From: Streptomyces sp. 2114.4
GTDB lineage: Bacteria; Actinomycetota; Actinomycetes; Streptomycetales; Streptomycetaceae
NCBI RefSeq assembly: GCF_900187385.1
Contig: NZ_FYEY01000001.1
Location: forward strand, 1,798,001-1,862,000
Direction: 5' to 3'
DNA length: 64,000 bases
Below, one piece after another: positions 40,622-49,361 of this stretch. The translations under genes were made by a program, and so were the position numbers. Position 1 is the stretch's first letter. Each line of letters begins with the position of its first letter. The notes beneath the pieces were generated by a model. The model made no database searches and was not told the origin of the DNA. It saw nothing but the letters and a program-made list of their open reading frames with translations.

Positions 40622-41503
40622 TCAGAAGCTGCGCCGCCTGCGCAGCGCCGCCGAGGCGGACAGCCCCAGCGCGAGCAGGGCGGCGCCGCCCGCCACGCTC
40701 GTGGCGGCGGTCACCGGCAGGCTCTCGCCCGCGAACGCACCCGCCGTGACGGGACGCGGTGCGCGGGACTCCCGGTCCTCGGCCCGGGCGGCGGCCGCCG
40801 GCCCGTAGCCGCCGGCCGCGCCCCGCCGGTCGTCCGCGGAGCCGGGGAGCGTGCCCTCGTAAGCCCGCGCCACCTTCTCTCGGTAGGCGGCGACGGTGGT
40901 CCCGTGCGCCCCGACGGCCCTGCGGGCGTCCGCGTCCAGTGGCTCGATCCGGTCGCCGTGCTGCACGTACCAGGCGTCGGCCCGCGGCTCGTTGAAGACC
41001 GTGTCGCCCTTCGCCCGCGCGGCCCCGGCCGCGGTGTAGCGGGCCGCGTCGTCACCGGTGGTGAGGGTGACGACCTTCCAGGCGGCACCCCGCCGCGCGG
41101 TCCACACCGAAGCCGTGCGGCCGTCGCCCGCTACGGCCTTGTGGGCGAAGAACTGCAGGCGGGCGACCGGGGCGCCGGGCCGGCCGCGGACGAAGTCCGG
41201 TGACAGGACGTGAACGGGGACGGCGGCGCCTTCGAGGTGCGGTGCGGCCTGCGCGGTGCCGGGGGCCAGGGCGCGTCCGCCGCCGCGCCGGCGTCCGGCC
41301 GCGAAGAATCGGGCGAGGGCGTCCAGGGTTGCGGGGGCGGTGGCCGCCGCGCGGGCGGCGGTGACGCTCGCCGGGGCCGGGGCCCGGAGCGCGGGGACGG
41401 GGGCGGCCAGGGCGAGGGGCGAGGTGAGGCCGAGGAGAACCATGAGGGACGTGCCGGTGGCGACGGCGCGAAGGGTGGTGCGGACGGCGGTGCGCTTCGT
41501 CAT
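40622..41503 (-). CDS. Secreted protein with LPxTA-like C-terminal anchor
   Basis: Exported protein of 293 residues; I do not recognise the central domain. The N-terminus is a signal peptide (Lys/Arg, then VLLGLTSPLALAAP). The middle is polar with FNEPRADAWYVQHGDRIEPL and Ala-rich stretches. The C-terminus has the three parts of a sorting signal: LPVTA, a hydrophobic stretch of about 20 residues and RRRR before SF-stop. Canonical sortases use LPxTG or, in Streptomyces class E, LAxTG; the A in place of G is unusual, so simple membrane anchoring is an alternative. It is transcribed toward uvrC and has no clear partner gene. Confidence 0.7.
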   Translation of the reverse strand: MTKRTAVRTTLRAVATGTSLMVLLGLTSPLALAAPVPALRAPAPASVTAARAAATAPATLDALARFFAAGRRRGGGRALAPGTAQAAPHLEGAAVPVHVLSPDFVRGRPGAPVARLQFFAHKAVAGDGRTASVWTARRGAAWKVVTLTTGDDAARYTAAGAARAKGDTVFNEPRADAWYVQHGDRIEPLDADARRAVGAHGTTVAAYREKVARAYEGTLPGSADDRRGAAGGYGPAAAARAEDRESRAPRPVTAGAFAGESLPVTAATSVAGGAALLALGLSASAALRRRRSF

Positions 41504-41824
41504 GCCCCCAGGCTCCTATCCGGTACGGGGAGTGTGTCCAGGAGAAGGCACTGCCGTTCACGTAGTAGTCGAAATCGCCCTAGTTATAGCGATTGTTGGT
41601 CGATCATGGATCATCCCGGTACACCCGGTGGCGATCCGTGTCATATCCGTAGATCACATGCAGGGGGCCACTGCCGGAGGCCATGGGGTCCCGGTTCCGA
41701 CGGACCGGCCGGCGTCGATGCCGCCCCGCGCGCTGTCGCGACGGAGCCAACCACGGGCGTACGAACCGGAGTTGACACCCATCCAGCCGGAGGCGTTCGG
41801 CACGGTGCCGAGGGTGGCTCGGCC
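41504..41824. other. Intergenic region before the broken helix-turn-helix gene
   Basis: 321 bases upstream of the secreted-protein gene (minus) and the pseudogene (plus). Bases 41570-41660 are AT-richer than the surroundings (for example TAGTTATAGCGATTG at about 41581-41595) and probably hold promoters. A frame from ATG 41658 runs to 41981 in another phase and might be the original N-terminus of the broken gene; this cannot be decided here. Confidence 0.4.
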
Positions 41825-42258
41825 GTGGGGACCGGCGGTGCCCTGCGCGCGGCCGAAGACGGAGTTGCGGCCCGGATGCTGCCCGGGCGCATCGCGCTGC
41901 GCTCCGCGCTCACCGAACGGGGGCTCGCCCTCACCCGCGTCCGGCACAAGCTCGCCCAGCGCGGCGTCACCATCGGGGTGACCAGCGTGAGTTACCGGCA
42001 GCAGGGCGCACGGCGGCCGCGGCGCCCCGAGTCGCTGCGGGCGGTGCGGGCGCTGGAGGAAGTCCTCGACCGGCCGGCGTACTCGCTGCACCGGCTGCTG
42101 ATCCCGGCGGACGGCGCCCGTCCCGAGGCCGGTCGGCCGCCCGCCCGGTCGTACCGCTGGCTGGTGGCGCCCGCCACCGCCCTGCAGCGGCTGTTCGCCG
42201 AGCTGGAGGCCCCCCGGACGGCGGGCTGCGCACCGTGGGCCATCACGAGCGGGGGTGA
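41825..42258 (+). pseudogene. Helix-turn-helix regulator, frameshifted at a C run
   Basis: The frame from about GTG 41825 codes a plausible HTH segment (LRSALTERGLALTRVRHKLAQ, then VTSVSYRQQGARRPRRPESLRAVRALEEVL) like a family of Streptomyces XRE-type proteins. It continues to RSYRWLVAPATALQRLFAELEAP. There the frame runs on into the antisense of the next gene. If one C is added to the run of six at about 42210-42215 it reads DGGLRTVGHHERG and stops at 42258, a sensible ending or continuation of the family. So the gene is frameshifted and probably also shortened. The upstream start is uncertain and an earlier N-terminus may lie in a different phase. Confidence 0.45.
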
Positions 42259-42286
42259 GCCCCGGCGGCGCCGGCGGGCCCAAGCC

Positions 42287-42700
42287 TCAGCCCGCGATCA
42301 GCTTGCCGCCCTCGGCCTTGACCGGGACCTCGGGCAGCGGTTCGGCCGCCGGCCCCTGGATGACCTTGCCGGTGGTGACGTCGAAGCGGCTGCCGTGGCA
42401 GGGGCAGCTGCCCTCCTTCTTCTCGACCTCGGCCAGGATGCAGCCGGCGTGGGTGCACTTGGCGCTGAAGCACTTGTACGTGCCCTTGGCGGGCTGCGAG
42501 ACGACGAGCCGGTCCTCGCGGTAGAGCTTGGCGCCGCCGACCGGCACCGCGGCGGCGGACCCGAGGTCGACCGGTTCGGCGGGCTTCGCCGGGGCGTTCG
42601 CGCCCGAGTCCCCCGGCGAGCAGGCCGCCAGGCCGAAGCCGGCGGCGCCGGCGAGCGCGGCCCCCCGCAGCACGGTCCGTCGGGCGGGGGGCTGGCTCAT
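42287..42700 (-). CDS. Tat-exported Rieske (2Fe-2S) lipoprotein
   Basis: Protein of 137 residues. The N-terminus ARRTVLRGAALAGAAGFGLAAC combines a twin-Arg signal with a lipobox (LAAC), so it should be exported folded and lipid-anchored. The Rieske domain has C-T-H in KCTHAGC and C-P-C-H in GSCPCHGSRFD; the Cys pair between them would form the disulfide. The cluster ligands CxH and CxxH are intact. It is a single gene, not linked to cytochrome bc genes here; the electron partner is unknown. Confidence 0.9.
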   Translation of the reverse strand: MSQPPARRTVLRGAALAGAAGFGLAACSPGDSGANAPAKPAEPVDLGSAAAVPVGGAKLYREDRLVVSQPAKGTYKCFSAKCTHAGCILAEVEKKEGSCPCHGSRFDVTTGKVIQGPAAEPLPEVPVKAEGGKLIAG

Positions 42701-42722
42701 GGCTGCTCCAGAGGTCACGGCA

Positions 42723-42968
42723 TCAGTGGGGGGCGGCTCCCGACGATACCGGCACAGACCGCTCCGCTTCCGGCCGGGCCGGGCGTCCCCGCACCAGTGG
42801 ATAGACCGCGGCGGGCAGCTCACCGCCGAGCAGGTGCATATCGGTGCCGCACAGCCCACAGGACGTGACGCGCACGACCACCTCATCGGGCTCCGGGCGG
42901 GGATCGGGCAGCTCGGTGACAGCGGTGCTGCCCCCCTTGCCCGGGGCGGTGACCACGAGAGCGCGCAT
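42723..42968 (-). pseudogene. Remnant of a zinc-type alcohol/polyol dehydrogenase
   Basis: The first 58 residues are a good GroES-like N-terminus of an MDR dehydrogenase: DEVVVRVTSCGLCGTDMHLLGG with the catalytic zinc Cys and CGTDxH pattern, then LPAAVYPLV. After this the expected GHE motif is missing, the sequence becomes Arg/Pro-rich, and it stops at 81 residues instead of about 340. So only a 5' remnant is left. It faces away from the LacI gene, with the operator at 43022-43049 between them, which suggests it was once the regulated gene. Confidence 0.7.
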
Positions 42969-43021
42969 CGGCGCCTCCTCACGACGTCGTGCGGGATGGC
43001 GATGCCGGGAAGGCAGCTTGG

Positions 43022-43049
43022 ACGTAAACGCTTACGCAAGCGTTTACGT
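43022..43049. promoter_or_regulatory. LacI-family operator
   Basis: Perfect 12-base arms ACGTAAACGCTT (43022-43033) and AAGCGTTTACGT (43038-43049) around ACGC. It also reads as two overlapping GTAAACGCTTAC-like sites, the usual LacI half-site pattern. The right arm covers TTTACG (43043-43048), the likely -35 of lacI, with TAATGT (43067-43072) as -10 and an 18-base spacer. It would allow autoregulation. Confidence 0.85.
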
Positions 43050-43148
43050 TTGCGGTCGAGTGCTCGTAATGTGGTGGACTTCGCGGGACGGGGCCGTGGC
43101 AGGCCGCGGTGCCGACGGGGTGCCGCACGCTCGGGGAGGAAGAGCCGG

Positions 43149-44195
43149 ATGACGACGATGACGGATGTGGCACGGCGTGCGGGGGTCTCCGTCGCCACGG
43201 TCTCGCATGTGCTGAACGACACCCGTCCGGTGCAGCCCGACACCCGTGCCGCGGTGCTCGGCGCGATCGACGAGCTCGGCTACACCCCCAACACCCTGGC
43301 CCGCTCCCTGGTCACCTCCCGCACCCGCTCGATCGGCCTGGCGGTCTCCGCGATCAGCAACCCGTACTTCACCGAGATCCTCCAGGGTGTCGAGGCCGGC
43401 GCCCTGGAGGCCGGCTACAGCCTGCTGATCACCGATCCGCACGACGACCCGCGGCACGAGCGCAAGGTCGTCCAGCTGCTCCACGAGCGACGCGTGGACG
43501 GCATGATCGTGGCGCCGTCCGCGGAGCCCGCCGGGATGGTGGAGTACCTGGCCCGCCGTGAGGTCCCCACGGTGTTCCTGGACCGGCTGGTCGGCGACGA
43601 CCACGACCAGGTGTGCGCCGAGAACACCGGCCCGGTGCGTCAACTGGTGGAGCATCTGGCCGCGTTGGGGCACACCCGGATCGGTCTGGTCGCCGGCCTG
43701 CCCGGCCTGAGCACGACCACCGAGCGGGTCCAGGGCTACCGCGAGGGGCTGCGCGCCTGCGGCCTGCCCTTCGCGCCCGAACTCCTCGCCGGCGGCAACT
43801 CCGAGGCGGCGGGCGCCCAGGACGCCACCCGCCAGCTGCTGGCCGCCCCCGAACCGCCCACCGCGCTCATCACCGCCAACAACGCGATGACCATCGGCAC
43901 CCTCCGGGCGCTGCGCGAACTCGGCCTGGACGTGCCCCGCGATATCGCGCTGGCCTGCTTCGACGACTTCTCGTGGGCCGATCTCTTCACGCCCCGGCTG
44001 ACCGCGATCGCCCAGCCCAGCAAGGACATCGGGGCGGCGGCGGTCCGGCTGCTGCTGGAGCGCCTGGCACAGCCGGACCGGCCCCCGCGCACCGTCCGCC
44101 TCCCCTGCACCTTTGTGCACCGTACGTCGTGCGGCTGCGCCGAAACCGCCCCGGCCACGCCCCCGGCCGCCCAGGAAAGGAACCCCCTCCCGTGA
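43149..44195 (+). CDS. LacI family transcriptional regulator
   Basis: Repressor of 348 residues. The headpiece is clear: TMTDVARRAGVSVATVSHVLNDTRPVQPDTRAAVLGAIDELGY with the hinge LARSLVTSRTRSIGLAV. The periplasmic-binding-protein-like ligand domain follows, with PSAEPAGMVEYLARREVPTVFLDR and the terminal FDDFSWADLFTPRLTAIAQP. ATG 43149 has GGAGGAAGAG upstream. It overlaps the sugar kinase by GTGA, so both are one operon. Ligand is likely a sugar or polyol, by its neighbours; the operator in front of it is nearly ideal. Confidence 0.93.
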   Translation: MTTMTDVARRAGVSVATVSHVLNDTRPVQPDTRAAVLGAIDELGYTPNTLARSLVTSRTRSIGLAVSAISNPYFTEILQGVEAGALEAGYSLLITDPHDDPRHERKVVQLLHERRVDGMIVAPSAEPAGMVEYLARREVPTVFLDRLVGDDHDQVCAENTGPVRQLVEHLAALGHTRIGLVAGLPGLSTTTERVQGYREGLRACGLPFAPELLAGGNSEAAGAQDATRQLLAAPEPPTALITANNAMTIGTLRALRELGLDVPRDIALACFDDFSWADLFTPRLTAIAQPSKDIGAAAVRLLLERLAQPDRPPRTVRLPCTFVHRTSCGCAETAPATPPAAQERNPLP

Positions 44196-45196
44196 TCGTC
44201 GTCGCCGGCGAGGCGCTGATCGACCTCGTCCCCAGCCCGCAGGACACGCCCCCCTCGCTGGAGGGCACGGGAGCGGCCCCCGCCCCGGACGGCCGGTTGC
44301 CGGCGCTGCTGCCGCGGCGCGGCGGAGGCCCGTACAACACCGCGGTCGCGCTGGGACGGCTGGGCTCGCCGGCCGCGTTCTGCTCCCGGATCTCAACCGA
44401 CAGCTTCGGCGAGGCGCTGCTCCAGGGGCTGGCCCGCGGCGGTGTCGACACCTCCTTGGTACAGCGCGGCAGCGAGCCGACCACCCTCGCCGTGGCGGAC
44501 ATCAGCGCGGACGGGTCGGCGGGCTACGGCTTCTATGCGGACGGCACCGCCGACCGGCTCTTCACCCTGCCGCCCGCGCTGCCCGCCGGGGTCCGTGCGC
44601 TCTCCCTGGGCACCTGTTCGCTCGTCCTGGAACCGGGCGCGAGTGCGTACGAGTCCCTGCTGCGGCGCGAGGCCCGGCGCGGTGTCTTCACGGCGCTCGA
44701 CCCCAACATCCGGTCCGGTCTGATCCCGGATCCGGACGCCTACCGGGCCCGCTTCCTCTCCTGGCTCCCCGACCTCGCCCTGCTGAAGCTGTCGGAGGAG
44801 GATGCCCTGTGGCTGGCCGGGGCCGGGGACGGCGCGGCGCCGGGCGGCACAGGGGAGGCGGTCGTCGCGGCGGCGCAGGAGTGGCTGGCGGCAGGGCCGG
44901 CCGCGATCGTGCTGACCCGTGGGGGCGACGGTCTGACGGTGCTGAGGCGCGGCGGCGGTGAGCTGACGGTCCCCGGCGAGCGGGTCACCGTCGTCGACAC
45001 CATCGGAGCCGGCGACACGGTCAACGCCGCGCTCCTGCACCGCCTGGACGCCCATGACGCCCTCTCGTACGCCGCCGTAGCCGCCCTCGGCGACGACGAC
45101 TGGCGCGACATCCTGCGCTTCGCCGCCCGCGCGGCCGCCGTCACCTGCTCCCGCGCGGGGGCAGAACCGCCGTTCGCCACGGAGTTGGCGGCGTAG
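44192..45196 (+). CDS. PfkB family carbohydrate kinase (fructokinase-like)
   Basis: Sugar kinase of 334 residues, ribokinase fold. The N-terminal VVAGEALIDLVP and GGGPYNTAVALGRLG (substrate region), the anion-hole and catalytic-base motif DTIGAGDTVNAALL, and LTRGGDGLTVL (ATP region) are present. Fructokinase is the best guess by the pattern; 2-keto-3-deoxygluconate kinase is possible. It is coupled to the LacI gene. With the dehydrogenase remnant on the other side of the regulator it suggests a former polyol or sugar catabolic set, now reduced. Confidence 0.88.
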   Translation: MIVVAGEALIDLVPSPQDTPPSLEGTGAAPAPDGRLPALLPRRGGGPYNTAVALGRLGSPAAFCSRISTDSFGEALLQGLARGGVDTSLVQRGSEPTTLAVADISADGSAGYGFYADGTADRLFTLPPALPAGVRALSLGTCSLVLEPGASAYESLLRREARRGVFTALDPNIRSGLIPDPDAYRARFLSWLPDLALLKLSEEDALWLAGAGDGAAPGGTGEAVVAAAQEWLAAGPAAIVLTRGGDGLTVLRRGGGELTVPGERVTVVDTIGAGDTVNAALLHRLDAHDALSYAAVAALGDDDWRDILRFAARAAAVTCSRAGAEPPFATELAA

Positions 45197-45209
45197 GAAG
45201 TGCAGCAGC

Positions 45210-45250
45210 GGGCCGCCACCGCGTCCCCGTACGGAGAGCGGTGACGGCCC
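45210..45250. terminator. Terminator between the kinase and uvrA
   Basis: Stem GGGCCG-c-CACCGC (45210-45222) with GCGGTG-a-CGGCCC (45238-45250), one internal mismatch, loop of 15. It lies between two convergent genes and could serve both. Confidence 0.75.
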
Positions 45251-45271
45251 GGCAGGAGACGTCCGGCGGTA

Positions 45272-48247
45272 TCAGGTGGCCTTGCGGGACCGGGCCGTCG
45301 TCTTCTTGGCCGCGGCCGCGGTCTTCTTGGCGGCCGGCCTCTGTGCCGCGGCCTTCTTGGCCACCGTCTTCTTCGCGGTGGTCCCCACCGGCGCGGCATC
45401 GCTGACGCGGTCGCCGAGGATTTCCCGCAGGAACTTGCCGGTGTGGCTGGCCGGGATCGACGCGACGCCCTCCGGGGTGCCCTCGGCGACGACCAGGCCG
45501 CCGCCGCTGCCGCCTTCGGGGCCCATGTCGACGACCCAGTCCGCCGTCTTGATCACATCGAGGTTGTGCTCGATGACGATCACCGTGTTGCCCTTGTCCA
45601 CCAGGCCGGACAGCACATTGATCAGCTTGCTGATGTCGTCGAAGTGCAGACCGGTGGTCGGCTCGTCGAGGACGTAGACCGTGCTGCCCGTCGAGCGCTT
45701 CTGGAGCTCGCTGGCCAGCTTGACGCGCTGCGCCTCACCGCCGGAGAGCGTCGGCGCGGACTGGCCGAGCCGGACGTACCCGAGGCCGACCTCGTTGAGC
45801 GTCTTGAGATGCCGGGAAATGGTCGGCACCGCCTCGAAGAAGCTCAGCGCCTCCTCGATGGGCATGTCCAGCACCTCGGCGATGGACTTGCCCTTGTAGT
45901 GGACCTCCAGGGTCTCCCGGTTGTAGCGCGCACCGTGGCAGACCTCGCACGGCACATACACATCCGGCAGGAAGTTCATCTCGATCTTGATCGTGCCGTC
46001 GCCGGAGCAGTTCTCGCAGCGGCCGCCCTTGACGTTGAAGGAGAAGCGCCCCGGCAGATAGCCGCGGACCTTGGCCTCCATCGTCTCCGCGAAGAGCTTG
46101 CGGACATGATCGAAGACGCCGGTGTAGGTGGCCGGGTTGGAACGCGGGGTCCGGCCGATCGGCGACTGGTCGACATGCACGACCTTGTCCACCAGGTCGT
46201 CGCCGGCCACCCGGGTGTGCCGGCCCGGGACCGACTTGGCGCCGTTCAGCTCGCGCGCCAGGTGGGTGTAGAGGATGTCGTTGACCAGCGTCGACTTTCC
46301 GGATCCGGAGACGCCGGTGACGGCGGTGAACACTCCGAGCGGGAAGGAGACGTCGATGTCGCGGAGGTTGTTCTCCTTCGCGCCGTGGACCGTCAGCTGC
46401 CGCGACGGGTCGGCCGGCCGCCGGATGTCCGGGGTCGCGATGGCCTTCTTGCCGGAGAGGTACTGGCCGGTGATCGACTCCTTGGTGGCCAGCAACTGCT
46501 TCATCGGGCCGCTGTGCACGACCTTGCCGCCGTGCTCGCCCGCGCCGGGGCCGATGTCCACCACCCAGTCCGCGACCTTGATGGTGTCCTCGTCGTGCTC
46601 GACGACGATGAGGGTGTTGCCCATGTCGCGCAGCCGCACCAGGGTCTCGATCAGCCGGTGGTTGTCGCGCTGGTGCAGGCCGATCGACGGCTCGTCGAGG
46701 ACATAGAGCACGCCCACCAGGCCGGAGCCGATCTGGGTGGCGAGGCGGATGCGCTGGGCCTCGCCGCCGGAGAGGGTGCCGGCCGCGCGGTTCAGCGAGA
46801 GGTAGTCCAGGCCGACGTCGACCAGGAACTTCAGCCGCTCGTTGACCTCCTTGAGGACCCGCTCGGCGATCTTCTTCTCGCGGGCGGTGAGCTTCATGTC
46901 CCGCAGGAAGTCGGCGCAGTCACTGATCGACATGGCCGCGACCTCGGCGATCGACCGCTCCTGGACCGTCACGGCGAGCACGATCGGCTTCAGCCGGGTG
47001 CCCTCGCAGGTCGGGCAGGGCACCTCGCGCATATAGCCCTCGAAGCGCTCCCGGCTGCTGTCGCTCTCCGCCTCGGAGTGCCGCCGCTTGACGAACGGGA
47101 CGGCGCCCTCGAAGGGGGTGGTGTAGGCCCGCTGGCGGCCGTACCGGTTGCGGTAGCGCACCTCGATCTGGGTCTTGTGGCCGTTCAGCAGCGCCTTCTT
47201 GGCGCGGGCCGGCAGCCCGGCCCAGGGGATGTCCGTACGGAATCCGAGGGCGTCCGCCAGCGCGCCGACCAGACGGCCGAAGTACTCCTTGGTGTGGCCG
47301 TGCGACCAGGGGTGGATGGCGCCCTCGTCGAGGGAGCGGTCCTCGTCGGGGACGATCAGGTCGGGGTCGACCTCCATGCGCGTGCCGATGCCGGTGCAGT
47401 CCGGGCAGGCGCCGAAGGGCGAGTTGAAGGAGAAGGAGCGGGGCTCCAGCTCCTCGAAGGAGAGATCGTCGTAGGCGCAGTACAGATGCTCCGAGTACAT
47501 CCGCTCGCGCTGCGGGTCGTCGGCGTCCAGATCGACGAAGTCGAGGATGACCATGCCGCCGGAGAGCCCGAGGGCGGTCTCGACGGAGTCGGTCAGCCGG
47601 CGCTTGGCGGACTCCTTGACCGTGAGGCGGTCGACGACCACCTCGATGGTGTGCTTCTCCTGCTTCTTCAGCTTCGGCGGCTCGGAGAGCTGGATCGTCT
47701 CCCCGTCGACCCGGGCCCGGCTGTAGCCCTTCGTCTGAAGGTCGGAGAAGAGATCGACGAACTCGCCCTTGCGCTCGCGCACCAGGGGGGAGAGCACCTG
47801 GAAGCGGCTGCCCTCGGGGAGTTCGAGCACCTTGTCGACGATCGCCTGCGGCGACTGCCGGGCGATCGGCCGCCCGCACTCGGGGCAGTGCGGCTTGCCG
47901 ATCCGCGCGAAGAGCAGACGGAGGTAGTCGTAGACCTCGGTGATCGTGCCGACCGTCGAGCGGGGGTTGCGCGACGTCGACTTCTGGTCGATCGACACCG
48001 CGGGGGACAGGCCCTCGATGAAGTCCACATCGGGCTTGTCCATCTGCCCGAGGAACTGCCGGGCATAGGAGGAGAGCGACTCGACATAGCGCCGCTGCCC
48101 CTCGGCGAAGATCGTGTCGAAGGCGAGCGAGGACTTGCCCGACCCGGAGAGCCCCGTGAAGACGATGAGGGAGTCGCGGGGGAGGTCGAGCGAGACGTTC
48201 TTGAGGTTGTGCTCGCGAGCGCCACGGACGATGAGACGGTCGGCCAC
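45272..48247 (-). CDS. uvrA: Excinuclease ABC subunit UvrA
   Basis: Damage-recognition ATPase of nucleotide excision repair, 991 residues. Two ABC modules: Walker [10 protein letters not shown] near residue 31 and [10 protein letters not shown] in the C-terminal half, with signatures [12 protein letters not shown] and [12 protein letters not shown]. Zinc motifs are CPEC, CPTC and CENC/CEVC. The last 45 residues are a Lys/Ala/Thr-rich tail ([10 protein letters not shown]...) typical of high-GC actinobacteria and probably unstructured. The start is GTG 48247; the leader is long (over 150 bases) and I found no damage-type promoter motif in front of it, unlike uvrB and uvrC. Confidence 0.97.
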   Translation of the reverse strand: MADRLIVRGAREHNLKNVSLDLPRDSLIVFTGLSGSGKSSLAFDTIFAEGQRRYVESLSSYARQFLGQMDKPDVDFIEGLSPAVSIDQKSTSRNPRSTVGTITEVYDYLRLLFARIGKPHCPECGRPIARQSPQAIVDKVLELPEGSRFQVLSPLVRERKGEFVDLFSDLQTKGYSRARVDGETIQLSEPPKLKKQEKHTIEVVVDRLTVKESAKRRLTDSVETALGLSGGMVILDFVDLDADDPQRERMYSEHLYCAYDDLSFEELEPRSFSFNSPFGACPDCTGIGTRMEVDPDLIVPDEDRSLDEGAIHPWSHGHTKEYFGRLVGALADALGFRTDIPWAGLPARAKKALLNGHKTQIEVRYRNRYGRQRAYTTPFEGAVPFVKRRHSEAESDSSRERFEGYMREVPCPTCEGTRLKPIVLAVTVQERSIAEVAAMSISDCADFLRDMKLTAREKKIAERVLKEVNERLKFLVDVGLDYLSLNRAAGTLSGGEAQRIRLATQIGSGLVGVLYVLDEPSIGLHQRDNHRLIETLVRLRDMGNTLIVVEHDEDTIKVADWVVDIGPGAGEHGGKVVHSGPMKQLLATKESITGQYLSGKKAIATPDIRRPADPSRQLTVHGAKENNLRDIDVSFPLGVFTAVTGVSGSGKSTLVNDILYTHLARELNGAKSVPGRHTRVAGDDLVDKVVHVDQSPIGRTPRSNPATYTGVFDHVRKLFAETMEAKVRGYLPGRFSFNVKGGRCENCSGDGTIKIEMNFLPDVYVPCEVCHGARYNRETLEVHYKGKSIAEVLDMPIEEALSFFEAVPTISRHLKTLNEVGLGYVRLGQSAPTLSGGEAQRVKLASELQKRSTGSTVYVLDEPTTGLHFDDISKLINVLSGLVDKGNTVIVIEHNLDVIKTADWVVDMGPEGGSGGGLVVAEGTPEGVASIPASHTGKFLREILGDRVSDAAPVGTTAKKTVAKKAAAQRPAAKKTAAAAKKTTARSRKAT

Positions 48248-48563
48248 GCCGGTCGGCACCTTTCTTGGAGGGGGCGGGGGCCGCGGCTCTGCGTCCGCCG
48301 CGCGGTGGGTGAGCAGAGGCGACGGAGCGGAGCGGAGCCCCCGCCCCAGGGTATGGGGCCCGCCGCGGCACTGTCTTGGGGATGCCACACACGAGCCTAT
48401 AGCACGCGCATTCGATTTAGGGGTTCGCAAGCCCTCTTCACCCGAACGTGTGGCGGCCCCACAATCTTCCCGCGCCGCCATACACCCCGCGCCCGCCGTA
48501 CTCCCCGTACGACTCTCACGCCCCGTACACCCCCCGCGGCCCCGCACACCGCGGGGAGTCCCC
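48248..48563. other. uvrA upstream region
   Basis: 316 bases with no gene. A TAGGCT hexamer on the minus strand near 48396-48401 is a candidate -10 for uvrA. The leader contains GGGGCGGGGG (48271-48280) and its complement CCCCCGCCCC (48338-48347), which could pair. The TetR terminator lies at 48532-48556. I searched by eye for TTGTCRGTG and for GAAC-N4-GTTC LexA-type boxes and found neither. Confidence 0.5.
48532..48556 (-). terminator. Terminator of the TetR gene
   Basis: CCCCGCGG (48532-48539) and CCGCGGGG (48549-48556), loop of nine, 8 bases after the TetR stop. Confidence 0.6.
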
Positions 48564-49301
48564 TCAGGAGACACCGGGCAGCGCACGCTCCAGCGCATCG
48601 AAGGTGCGCCGCAGCACCTCCGCCTGTTCAACGGCCACCTCGTCCACCGGGTCACCCCCGAGCTGCCGGGCCACCGCTTCGGCGCCCGCCGCCCGGATCC
48701 CCGCGACGATCAGCGCCGCGGCCAGCCGGGCGTCCGGGCCGGGACGGTCCGCCTCGCCGCCCGCGGCCTCGGCCAGCAGCGCGGCCAGTGTGCTCTCCAT
48801 CTCCTCGACCGCCTCCCGGCCCCGCGCGCGCAGCGCCGGCGAGTCCAGCACCGTCCGGTAGAAGTGCTCGAACCCCTCCCCCACGGCGGCCAGCGGATGC
48901 CGCTCCGCCAGCAGCCCGAGAGCGAGCCGGCGCAGCGCGGCGAGCGGTGACTCGTCCGCACCGCGCTCGCGGACGGCGCGGATGATCAACTCCCGGGCCT
49001 CGGGGATCCGGTCGAGGAACAGGTCCTCCTTGCGCGGGAAGTAATTGAAGACCGTCATCGTGGACACCTCGGCGGCGCGGGCCACCTCGGCGACCGTCAC
49101 GTTGTCGAAGCCTCGCTGGATGAACAGCAGCGTGGCCTCGCCGGAGATCCGCTGCCGGGTGCGCAGCTTCTTGCGCTCGCGCAGCGTCAGCCGCCCGTCG
49201 TCCTCGGTGAAACCGGTCTCCTCCCACCGGCCGCGAGGACCCGCCTCGTCTCCGCCGTGCCGCTCTTCACCCGGCACCTCACTCGTCACGCCATCCTTCA
49301 T
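48564..49301 (-). CDS. TetR family transcriptional regulator
   Basis: Repressor of 245 residues divergent from an FAD monooxygenase. The HTH lies near residues 45-90: [49 protein letters not shown], with a standard recognition helix. The first 40 residues are a charged, variable leader. The C-terminal ligand domain is Ala/Glu/Arg-rich helical. It probably binds the palindrome at 49325-49350 and controls the monooxygenase and itself. The ligand may be the enzyme's substrate. Confidence 0.9.
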   Translation of the reverse strand: MKDGVTSEVPGEERHGGDEAGPRGRWEETGFTEDDGRLTLRERKKLRTRQRISGEATLLFIQRGFDNVTVAEVARAAEVSTMTVFNYFPRKEDLFLDRIPEARELIIRAVRERGADESPLAALRRLALGLLAERHPLAAVGEGFEHFYRTVLDSPALRARGREAVEEMESTLAALLAEAAGGEADRPGPDARLAAALIVAGIRAAGAEAVARQLGGDPVDEVAVEQAEVLRRTFDALERALPGVS

Positions 49302-49324
49302 GGCCGGAATGTTAGACCTGTTTT

Positions 49325-49350
49325 TAGTCACAACAAACTTATAGTGACTA
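49325..49350. promoter_or_regulatory. Operator and promoter region between TetR and monooxygenase genes
   Basis: TAGTCAC (49325-49331) and GTGACTA (49344-49350), perfect 7-base arms 12 apart. On the plus strand the right arm overlaps TATAGT (49340-49345), a good -10 for the monooxygenase. On the minus strand, TTGTTG with TAACAT at 16 spacing fits a promoter for the TetR gene. One bound repressor could shut both. Confidence 0.75.
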
Positions 49351-49361
49351 CACTTACGTCC

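Noticed and set aside
48248..48480. A damage-type or LexA promoter for uvrA
   Set aside because: I looked for TTGTCRGTG and GAAC-N4-GTTC on the minus strand and found neither.
45443..48985. An 1180-codon open frame on the plus strand
   Set aside because: Antisense of uvrA, whose two ABC modules and zinc motifs leave no doubt about the coding strand.
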